From JAJTFW01 sp964584995 (GTDB lineage Bacteria; Bacteroidota; Bacteroidia; AKYH767-A; OLB10), in the NCBI GenBank assembly GCA_964584995.1, contig CAZPCA010000066.1, forward strand, positions 1 to 13,720: a DNA stretch of 13,720 nucleotides. The letters are read 5' to 3'. How positions within the stretch are numbered: position 1 is the stretch's first letter; each line of letters opens with the position of its first letter. The notes under the pieces were generated by a model, which saw only the letters and a program-made list of their open reading frames with translations, did no database searches and was not told the DNA's origin. The position numbers and the translations under genes were made by a program. Below are positions 1 through 6,499 of this stretch, piece after piece.

Positions 1-1
1 T

Positions 2-91
2 ATGAGTTTAGGTTTTTTAGGAACTATAACTAATGCTATGCCAGACCATCCTGAAAACAAAATACCAATTGATATTCAATACTTTGCTTAA
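2..91 (+). CDS. Possible C-terminal tail of a + strand gene cut by the window edge
   Basis: The frame is open from the first base to a TAA at 89-91 and reads about 29 residues, ending IPIDIQYFA. An ATG lies at position 2, but the frame may enter from outside the window. The segment is much more AT-rich than the genes to its right, and I recognise no family. A weak hairpin with a T-run lies 50 bases downstream on the same strand, and the next gene converges on it. Both fit the end of a + strand transcript. A chance open frame of this length in AT-rich DNA is equally possible. Confidence 0.25.
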   Translation: MSLGFLGTITNAMPDHPENKIPIDIQYFA

Positions 92-140
92 TCCGACTAG
101 GTTAAAAATAAACAAAACAAATTTATTTTTTCCTGAATAT

Positions 141-160
141 GGAAATAATTTTCCTTTTTT
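141..160 (+). terminator. Weak rho-independent-like terminator between convergent genes
   Basis: GGAAA (141-145), loop TAAT and TTTCC (150-154) form a 5-bp stem followed directly by six T (155-160). The T-run is on the + side, so it suits a + strand transcript ending near 91 rather than the minus-strand rhomboid ending at 166. The stem is short and AT-rich. Confidence 0.3.
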
Positions 161-165
161 GGGAA

Positions 166-1053
166 TCACTCAGCACCTTTTCGCCCACTGGCCTTATAGA
201 GGATGTCTTTCTCATCGCGCGACAAACTGTCAAAACCGGATTTATTAATCTTATCCAAAATACGGTCTATGATTTCCTGCTGGCTTAGCCCGTCATTTCT
301 TGTCCCTCGTCCGGAAGGACTTGTTCGTACCACTTGCATGGGCGCCTTCTTTTTGAAGCGGAAACGGGAAAGAGCGATGAGGCCAGCACTAAGATCCTGC
401 CCGCTACGCAGCCGGCGGATGAAGAAATATCCGAAGAAGGCCCCACCCAGATGGGCGATGTGACCTCCTGCATTCCCCAGCGGGATGGAGATGAAATACA
501 GAATGATCGATACCAGGGCCACATACTTTAGGCGCACAGCTCCGAACACCAGCAGGAAAATCGTGTAATCGGGAAGCAAGGTGGCAATCGCGACCATAAC
601 AGCAATGACGCCTGCGGAGGCCCCCATCAGGTGTGCCGTTTCGCGTTGCAAGGCAAATGCAGGAAAAATATTGAAGGCCAGCAGGTAGAACAAGGCGCCA
701 CACAGGGCACCGAGGACGTAGGTAGCCCATAACTTATCATTACCGAGGTACTCCGTGAACAAGCGCCCACTCCAGTAGAAGACCAGCAGGTTGAAGAGTA
801 TATGCAGGAAATCCGTATGCAGGAACATGTAACTGATCAGTGACCAGGGTTGAAACACAAGATGCGGCAAACTTGCCGGCAAACTCAACTTGCCGATGAA
901 CCAGTTCAAGATTTCAGTATCAGCGCCACCCAGAAAAAAAAATGTGCGCACAATGGTGATAGCCAGGAAGAGCAACACATTGATGGCCAGAAGGCGGTAG
1001 AGAGCGGTGGCTCCGGAAAATTGCATCCTGATATCCTGCAACAAATTATTCAT
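166..1053 (-). CDS. Rhomboid-family intramembrane serine protease (distal of two)
   Basis: A 295-residue polytopic membrane protein of the rhomboid (S54) family, which cleaves transmembrane substrates within the inner membrane. The catalytic serine is Ser146 in GASAG (144-148). The catalytic histidine is His201 in HIAHLGG (198-204), with the helper HILFN motif at 84-88. Hydrophobic segments lie at about 20-41, 68-95, 108-131, 143-160, 162-190 and 196-213. After the core comes a basic linker (about 213-253) and a soluble tail (about 256-288, LSQQEIIDRILDKIN...LSRDEKDIL), a C-terminal module I recall from Bacteroidota rhomboids. It starts 3 bases after the stop of the upstream rhomboid and has no promoter of its own, so it is the last gene of the mutL operon. 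The substrate is unknown. Confidence 0.93.
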   Translation of the reverse strand: MNNLLQDIRMQFSGATALYRLLAINVLLFLAITIVRTFFFLGGADTEILNWFIGKLSLPASLPHLVFQPWSLISYMFLHTDFLHILFNLLVFYWSGRLFTEYLGNDKLWATYVLGALCGALFYLLAFNIFPAFALQRETAHLMGASAGVIAVMVAIATLLPDYTIFLLVFGAVRLKYVALVSIILYFISIPLGNAGGHIAHLGGAFFGYFFIRRLRSGQDLSAGLIALSRFRFKKKAPMQVVRTSPSGRGTRNDGLSQQEIIDRILDKINKSGFDSLSRDEKDILYKASGRKGAE

Positions 1054-1056
1054 ACA

Positions 1057-1902
1057 CTAAAAATCGTGGTTATAGGGATGATACATATTGCGCTTCCAGT
1101 AACGGATCAGTAAGTAACCGAAGAGCATACCGCCGAGGTGAGCGAAGTGAGCCACATCATCTTCAGGATTATTCCGTACACCGTTGTACAATTCGAACAG
1201 ACCGTAAAAGAGCACGAACCATTTCGCCTTTACGGGAAGTGCGAAATAAAGATAGATGATCGTATTCGGAAAGAGCATTCCGAACGCCAGCAATACGCCG
1301 AAAACAGCACCGGAAGCACCCACCACCACAGCATCACGTTTCCAGGCCACCATGGTATAGGCCACGTCCCGTGCTTCATTCAGCAAGGCTGGATTATCGG
1401 GTTGCGCTGTCCATCCGGCAAGGAAATCCTGGATTGCGATGGGATCGTATCGGAGCTGGAATCCGGGATATTTTTCCAGTAACAAGCGAAAATCCACCGG
1501 ATTGGCTTGTTGCAGGAAGAGGTCCACGCTGGCCTGCACCTGGCTGATTTCATACCATTGAAACAAGGTATGGATCAGGGCTGCACCGAGTCCTGTGACA
1601 AAATAATAAGTCAGGAAGCGTTTACCGCCCCAGTAATTTTCCAGCACATTGCCGAACATCCACAAGGCAAACATATTGGAAAGGATGTGCATGAAGTTGC
1701 CGTGCATGAACAAATGGGTCACAAATTGAAAAGGCTCAAAGTCCTCACTTGTGTAGTAATGAAGTCCGAGATACCGGCTCAGGTCAAGACCGAACTTATC
1801 GCCCAGCACAACGGTAGCAAGGAACATGATTCCATTGATGATGAGCAGATTCTTCACCACGGGAGGTAAAATCTGCCAACGTGTAGGACGGTATTGATCC
1901 AT
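1057..1902 (-). CDS. Rhomboid-family intramembrane serine protease (proximal, with large loop)
   Basis: A 281-residue rhomboid protease. The start at MDQYRPTRWQ is chosen because the open frame further upstream lies inside mutL in another frame. The motifs are HILSN (72-76), catalytic Ser197 in GASG (195-198) and catalytic His255 in HFAHLGG (252-258). Between the helices before and after residues 118-190 there is a long polar insertion of about 70 residues just ahead of the catalytic-serine helix, not seen in the neighbouring rhomboid. It begins 10 bases after the mutL stop and ends 3 bases before the next rhomboid, so the three genes appear cotranscribed. No Shine-Dalgarno sequence is evident. 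The two rhomboids are clearly different proteins, not a recent duplication. Confidence 0.93.
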   Translation of the reverse strand: MDQYRPTRWQILPPVVKNLLIINGIMFLATVVLGDKFGLDLSRYLGLHYYTSEDFEPFQFVTHLFMHGNFMHILSNMFALWMFGNVLENYWGGKRFLTYYFVTGLGAALIHTLFQWYEISQVQASVDLFLQQANPVDFRLLLEKYPGFQLRYDPIAIQDFLAGWTAQPDNPALLNEARDVAYTMVAWKRDAVVVGASGAVFGVLLAFGMLFPNTIIYLYFALPVKAKWFVLFYGLFELYNGVRNNPEDDVAHFAHLGGMLFGYLLIRYWKRNMYHPYNHDF

Positions 1903-1912
1903 GCTGATTGTT

Positions 1913-3784
1913 TTATTTAATGAAGCCGGCCACGTCACCGGAGGTAAAACTGCTGAATATACGTTTACCGCCGACACCGTAGAAGGGCTGGTCGCAGTGG
2001 AGCAGGTCGATGGCGAGTTGACGCAGCTCGCGGGAGGAGAGCGAAGAGGGAGATCGCTGCACGAGGCTGCGTGCCATGGCCCTGGCCAGGTTATCGTGCT
2101 GGCTGAGTTGAAGGCGTTCTTTGTTCTGGCGGTATTGCTCCAGGAGGGATTGCAGCGTGGACTCTTCCGTTCCGGGATCGAGGCCTGCGGGGACACCCTG
2201 AATCACAATCGTGTTTTGTCCGAACTCCGCCAGGTCAAAGCCCATTTTCCTGAGTTCCTCACTCAGCTCCTGCACGAGGAGGAAGTCGGCAGGACTCAGC
2301 CGGAGCTGAGGGGGAAAGAGCTGTTGCTGAGCGTTGAGCTGCTGCCGGGAAAAGGCACCCAAGTACTTTTCGTAGAGAATGCGTTCACGCGCTCCGGGAA
2401 GATCGAACACCACGAGTCCGCGCTGATGTGCGGCTACAGCGGTATCCTGCGCGACCTGCACGAAGCGGAAATCATCCAGCTGCTCGAATACGTTCATCAG
2501 TGCCACCACGGGATTATCGTCAGTAGCTGCGATCAGTTCATGCTGCACCGCGGAGGGCAGGTCGCGCTGTACCTGCAACCACGCTTTCACCTCGGATGCA
2601 GGGGCTGCGTGCGGGCGGAAGCCGAAGCTTCCGGCGGCCCTTTCAGCGTAGCCATTATCGCCTGAGGGGTTATCACTGCGGAAGGGATTGTAATTCGGAT
2701 TGATGCGAACCTGGGGCGCCACAGGAGTATCCCCGAGTTTGGAGAGCGGCACATCGAAAGCAGGCTCCGCGTCGAAATCGAGAGAAGGGGCTACGCTGAA
2801 TCGGCCGAGCGCCCGTTTCACGGCGGCCCGCACGATGGCGTAGATGTCCTTGTCGTGTTGAAATTTTATCTCCGTCTTAGTAGGATGGATATTGACATCG
2901 ATACAGGATGGATCCACCTTCAGCTTGAGCCAGTAGGACGGATATGCATCTTTGGTGATGAGCGAATCGAAAGCGGCGGAAATGGCGTGGTGCAGGTAAT
3001 TGTCCTTGACGAAGCGGTTGTTGACGAAAAGGTATTGCTCTCCACGGTTCTTACGGGCGAATTCGGGCTTGCCGATATACCCTTCTATCTTGACGATGCT
3101 GGTCTCCTCCTCCACCGGCACCAGCCGCTCGTTGTAGGGAGTACCGAAGAGGGAGGCGATGCGTTGACGGAAATTCCCGCTGCGCAAATCGAACACCTGC
3201 GCCTCATTGTGGTGCATGGAAAAATGTATATGCGGATAAGAGAGGGCTACGCGGATGAACTCCTCCTGGATGTGCCGCGTCTCTACGGTGTTGGACTTGA
3301 GAAAATTTCTGCGCGCAGGCACGTTGAAGAAAAGGTTCTTGACCGCCAGCGATGTGCCTGGAGCAGTAGCGAAACTGTCCTGCGAGGCAAAGGCGCCGCC
3401 TTCTATCTGCACACGTGTACCCACTTCCAGTTCGGACCTGCGGGTCTTGAGGTCCACCTGCGCTACAGAAGCGATGGAAGCCAGCGCCTCTCCCCGGAAA
3501 CCCATGGTAAATAGGCTCTGCAGGTCATCGATTTTACGCAGCTTGGAGGTGGCATGCCGTTCGAAGCACAGGCGGGCATCCGTATCGGTCATGCCGCAAC
3601 CGTTGTCGATCACCTGAATGAGTGTTTTGCCCGCATCCAGCAGGATGAGTTGAATACGGCTTGCACCGGCATCCACCGCATTTTCGAGCATCTCCTTGAC
3701 TGCGGAGGCAGGACGCTGGATGACTTCCCCTGCAGCGATCTGATTGGCTACCGTATCTGATAAAAGACGAATGACATCGGCCAT
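1913..3784 (-). CDS. mutL: DNA mismatch repair protein MutL
   Basis: A 623-residue GHKL ATPase that links mismatch recognition by MutS to strand incision. N-terminal motifs are intact: NQIAAGEV (14-21), ENAVDAGA (34-41), DNGCGM (60-65), TMGFRGEALASIASV (93-107) and GTSLAVKNLFFNVPARRNF (143-161), followed by the transducer domain (to about 330). A low-complexity linker (about 335-420) leads to the C-terminal dimerisation domain (about 425-623). The metal-binding endonuclease motif expected as DQHA(x)2E(x)4E reads D461-L-P-G-A-R-E467 then E472: spacing and acidic residues are kept, but Gln, His and Ala are replaced. The late C(P)xHGRP-like region reads HCDQPFYGVGGKR (596-608), also divergent. 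The start MADVIRLL is preferred over an ATG four codons upstream because it fits the family N-terminus. It heads the operon with two rhomboids. Confidence 0.97.
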   Translation of the reverse strand: MADVIRLLSDTVANQIAAGEVIQRPASAVKEMLENAVDAGASRIQLILLDAGKTLIQVIDNGCGMTDTDARLCFERHATSKLRKIDDLQSLFTMGFRGEALASIASVAQVDLKTRRSELEVGTRVQIEGGAFASQDSFATAPGTSLAVKNLFFNVPARRNFLKSNTVETRHIQEEFIRVALSYPHIHFSMHHNEAQVFDLRSGNFRQRIASLFGTPYNERLVPVEEETSIVKIEGYIGKPEFARKNRGEQYLFVNNRFVKDNYLHHAISAAFDSLITKDAYPSYWLKLKVDPSCIDVNIHPTKTEIKFQHDKDIYAIVRAAVKRALGRFSVAPSLDFDAEPAFDVPLSKLGDTPVAPQVRINPNYNPFRSDNPSGDNGYAERAAGSFGFRPHAAPASEVKAWLQVQRDLPSAVQHELIAATDDNPVVALMNVFEQLDDFRFVQVAQDTAVAAHQRGLVVFDLPGARERILYEKYLGAFSRQQLNAQQQLFPPQLRLSPADFLLVQELSEELRKMGFDLAEFGQNTIVIQGVPAGLDPGTEESTLQSLLEQYRQNKERLQLSQHDNLARAMARSLVQRSPSSLSSRELRQLAIDLLHCDQPFYGVGGKRIFSSFTSGDVAGFIK

Positions 3785-3793
3785 AAACTCCCA

Positions 3794-3801
3794 CAAAGGT
3801 A
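3794..3801 (-). promoter_or_regulatory. -7 promoter element of mutL operon
   Basis: On the minus strand TACCTTTG matches the Bacteroidota -7 consensus TAnnTTTG. Its final G is separated from the mutL ATG by only 9 bases (3785-3793), so the leader would be about 5 nt or less. No clear -33 TTTG is visible. A GGGAG lies within this short leader but may be at the transcription start itself. Confidence 0.55.
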
Positions 3802-3919
3802 ATATTCGCCCAGGGAGTTCATGTCTCCCCGACCCGCCTCAAAGCATTTTTTTCATTGGGATAATCAAAGGATTAGCAGGAAGCACGCCCTCCTGCGGCC
3901 CTCTTCACCTCCACATCGG

Positions 3920-6367
3920 CTAAAACTCCTTTTTGATGCCTACAAAGAACATGCGCGGCAGGGAAACGCGGATACCTTGCGGACGTCGCGTGAAAATGTA
4001 GCGTTCGTTGCTGAGGTTCTTCACTGAGGCGCTCAGGGTGAGCCCTGAAGTAGCCGATTTGTACAGACAGCCGGCATCGTAGCTGCGAAAGGGACTCAAG
4101 CGCCCTGTCAGTCCGTTGGCAGTGGCCGTCTCCGTATTCAGAATGTCAGTGTACTGGGCACCGGTGTAGTGCGCGCTGAAATTGAACGTGAAGCCTGCTG
4201 CCGATTGCACTGTAATAGTTCCTGTACCCTGCCATTCAGGGGCATAGGGAAGGCGGTTGCCGGAGATGTTGACCCTGTTCTCCCCGCTGCCCAGGAACCT
4301 GTCGCTGCTGAAGGAAGCGCGTGTATACGTCGCCGTAAGCTGGCAACCGGCATTCCATTTGTGCTTTCCGCCCTTCTCTGTGGTCAATGCCGTGCTGAGC
4401 TCCAGCCCGCGACTGAGTGTACTGCCACCGTTGATGAGTCCGGTGCCGGCTCCACCGGAAGATTCAGATACGGGGATGACCTGGTTTTCAAAATCGAGAC
4501 AGAAGGCGGTGATTTCGGCTTGCCAGAAGCGTTTGCCACTGGCTCGGATTCCCCACTCGTAGTTCCAGCTGAGCTCCGCATCCAATTGCTGGTCTGTACC
4601 ATCGGCGGTGATGGCATCCTTGATTCTTGGCGGAGCGAATCCGCGGTGTACACCTCCGAACAGGGTCCAGGGTCCGCCCATCCGGTAACTGAAACCGATA
4701 CCGGGAATGAAGGCGGTGAGGGAGCTGGTATTCCGGATGAGTGTGTCGCGCACGGAGGTCGCACCGTCGAGGACATACCTTCCTCGCCTGATTTCGCGGG
4801 TGAAGACCATGCTTTCCCAGCGCAGTCCCGGACTCAGCTCCAGTCGTTCATGGAGCGGCCATTTGTCGCAGACAAATGCGCTGAGGCCTGTAAGGGGTCT
4901 GAATTCCTCGTCGGATACGCTTCCCCCCAGGTCGCCGGGCGCTGTTCCGTTGATACGTACTTCGTGCGCTCTTTCCGCCACGGCCTTCACCCCTGCCACC
5001 GCCTGATGAGTTGTGCCCATCCAGCGGTAATCATAACGGATACGAATATCCGCACCCGCCACGCTAAAGTTCCTGTTCCGGTTGCCGGTGCTGTTCCGCA
5101 TATAGAGAGCGCCGCCGGCCAGGCTTTCATCCCCCCAGGTCACGCCGCTGTAATCCGCCGGTGGCGGCAAGAGGTCCCCTGCGGTGTCGAGCTGATTGTA
5201 GGCAAAATCCTGCCGGCACCAGTCACGCCGGGTACTGTAGCCAAAAAGCAGCACATCCAATTTAAGCTGATCGGTCAGCATGGTACTCAGCGTAGCAGCA
5301 AGGGCGTATCGACGCACGAGGAAACGATCTTCCGGCGCCAGCCGTGTAAAATCGTTGCCTCCTTGCTCAAACATGGGCTGCGTCATTCCGATATAGTTGG
5401 CATTCGACAATTCGTCGTAAGCGGATGCTTTCAGCCCGACAACGGTATGCGAGGATATCGTCCTGCGCAGACGGAGGACCAGGTCGTTCATCCGGAGCCG
5501 GAGCATACCGAAATCATCCGATTGCTTCCGCAGGTAATCGAACTGGATTCCCGTTCCGCTTAGTGTAGTCCCGAAGCGAGCGTGTGCAGAAAGGTACCCT
5601 CCGCTGCCACCTGTGAAATGCACCGATGCCTGCGTTTCTGCAGGGGGATCCGCCGTGCGGTAATTGATGACACCCGCTACAGTTCGGGGACCATACTGTA
5701 TAGACGCAGGTCCGCGCAGAATCTCCACCTGTTGCATCCTGTCAATGGAAGGTGCATAGTACAACTCGGGCTCGCCGTAGGGACTCAGCGAAACGGGAAC
5801 ACCATCTTCCATCACCAAAACATAGCGACTGCGGTCGGGATCCAATCCACGGAAACCGATATTGGGTCGCAATCCAAGCCCTTCCTCGTCCACCGCATGG
5901 ATACCGGGAGCCTGGCGAAGCACCTGGTTCGCACATTGGGCCTGTACGTTCTCCAATTGTTCCGAAGTGATGAGCGTAGCTGAACCGGGAAGCATGCGCA
6001 AGGCATTTTCACGGGCGCTGAACACTTCCACCTGCGGCATATCGATGGCCGGCCTGTGGAGCCGGAGCACAAGACGATAGGCCTCTCCCGGTACCACCCG
6101 CAGCTGGGTATCGATATCTGCAAATCCCGGCATGCTGCAGTGCAAGGTCAGTTCTGCTGCTACGGTGTCGGAGAAGGAAAAAGTGCACTTCTCGTCGGCC
6201 ACAACAAGCTTTTTTCCCAATTTGGGAATACTGACGGTGCAAAGGGAGGAGGAAACCGAAGACTTTACTACAAGCCCATGTATCGTCCAGGTCGGCACCT
6301 GTGCAATTACACCCCCAAGTACAAGGTTAAGTATATTGAATAACAGTAGTTTAAAGGAAATACGCAT
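3920..6367 (-). CDS. FecA-like TonB-dependent outer-membrane receptor
   Basis: An 815-residue outer-membrane transporter. The chosen start MRISFKLLLFN gives a clean signal peptide (about 1-23, ending GGVIAQ); a GTG five codons upstream is less likely. Residues about 28-105 form a small beta domain of the carboxypeptidase-regulatory-like type, followed by a TonB-box-like DMPQVEV (109-115). The plug domain (about 122-236) has NIGFRGLDPDRSRYVLV (169-185), EDGVP, SPYGEPELYYAPS and EILRGPASIQYGP, very close to the equivalent region of the ferric-citrate receptor FecA. The rest is a 22-strand-type barrel ending in Phe. Unlike E. coli FecA it lacks a signalling STN domain, and no fecIR, siderophore or ABC genes lie nearby. 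Ferric chelate uptake is inferred; the exact ligand cannot be read. Two iron-box-like palindromes sit at its promoter. Confidence 0.93.
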   Translation of the reverse strand: MRISFKLLLFNILNLVLGGVIAQVPTWTIHGLVVKSSVSSSLCTVSIPKLGKKLVVADEKCTFSFSDTVAAELTLHCSMPGFADIDTQLRVVPGEAYRLVLRLHRPAIDMPQVEVFSARENALRMLPGSATLITSEQLENVQAQCANQVLRQAPGIHAVDEEGLGLRPNIGFRGLDPDRSRYVLVMEDGVPVSLSPYGEPELYYAPSIDRMQQVEILRGPASIQYGPRTVAGVINYRTADPPAETQASVHFTGGSGGYLSAHARFGTTLSGTGIQFDYLRKQSDDFGMLRLRMNDLVLRLRRTISSHTVVGLKASAYDELSNANYIGMTQPMFEQGGNDFTRLAPEDRFLVRRYALAATLSTMLTDQLKLDVLLFGYSTRRDWCRQDFAYNQLDTAGDLLPPPADYSGVTWGDESLAGGALYMRNSTGNRNRNFSVAGADIRIRYDYRWMGTTHQAVAGVKAVAERAHEVRINGTAPGDLGGSVSDEEFRPLTGLSAFVCDKWPLHERLELSPGLRWESMVFTREIRRGRYVLDGATSVRDTLIRNTSSLTAFIPGIGFSYRMGGPWTLFGGVHRGFAPPRIKDAITADGTDQQLDAELSWNYEWGIRASGKRFWQAEITAFCLDFENQVIPVSESSGGAGTGLINGGSTLSRGLELSTALTTEKGGKHKWNAGCQLTATYTRASFSSDRFLGSGENRVNISGNRLPYAPEWQGTGTITVQSAAGFTFNFSAHYTGAQYTDILNTETATANGLTGRLSPFRSYDAGCLYKSATSGLTLSASVKNLSNERYIFTRRPQGIRVSLPRMFFVGIKKEF

Positions 6368-6381
6368 TGCCCTCGGATACA

Positions 6382-6404
6382 CTATTTAGATTAATTCTAA
6401 ATAG
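6382..6404. promoter_or_regulatory. Downstream operator-like palindrome in the receptor leader
   Basis: Perfect 9-bp arms CTATTTAGA and TCTAAATAG are separated by 5 bases. The 17-bp core (6385-6401) is TTTAGATTAATTCTAAA, nearly identical to the second palindrome at 6446-6462. It lies 14 bases upstream of the receptor ATG, within the predicted 5' leader. The TTTAGA...TCTAAA arms resemble iron-control boxes of the Fur superfamily (for example Irr-type elements) and also the arms of DtxR boxes. The regulator is inferred, not known. Confidence 0.65.
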
Positions 6405-6437
6405 CAGGACAAATTAAACGAGCACTTACCGTAAAAC

Positions 6438-6466
6438 CAAAATTATTTAGAATTATTCTAAACAAT
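6438..6466 (-). promoter_or_regulatory. Promoter of the FecA-like receptor
   Basis: Minus-strand TAATTTTG (6438-6445) matches TAnnTTTG, and ATTG (6463-6466) supplies a -33 TTG with a 17-base spacer. Transcription would start near 6432-6434, giving a leader of about 65 nt that contains the second palindrome. It lies 34 bases after the stop of the upstream HD phosphohydrolase gene, so the receptor need not be cotranscribed with it. Confidence 0.6.
6446..6462. promoter_or_regulatory. Operator-like palindrome inside the receptor promoter
   Basis: TTTAGAAT-T-ATTCTAAA is a perfect 8-1-8 palindrome. It exactly occupies the 17 bases between the putative -33 TTG (6463-6465) and the -7 TAATTTTG (6438-6445) on the minus strand, so a bound repressor would block RNA polymerase. 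The single-base centre fits the odd-length Fur-superfamily layout. Its centre is 61 bases from the centre of the second palindrome. Confidence 0.7.
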
Positions 6467-6499
6467 TCTCAATTAAGACGGTATAAATCTTAAAATCAA

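Noticed and set aside
1903..2196. N-terminal extension of the proximal rhomboid
   Set aside because: The extra residues come from an alternative frame inside mutL and are low-complexity; the rhomboid begins at MDQYRPTRWQ (1902).
3876..3896. Hairpin GCAGGA...TCCTGC between the receptor gene and mutL as a terminator
   Set aside because: The stem is 6 bp with a 9-base loop and no T-run follows on the minus strand.
4169..5563. Long + strand open frame opposite the TonB receptor gene
   Set aside because: It is the antisense shadow of a strongly coding barrel gene; the translation has no recognisable domain.
6473..6493. Hairpin TTAAGA...TCTTAA after the HD phosphohydrolase gene as a terminator
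   Set aside because: Short AT-only-like stem without a T-tract; could be chance in an AT-rich spacer.
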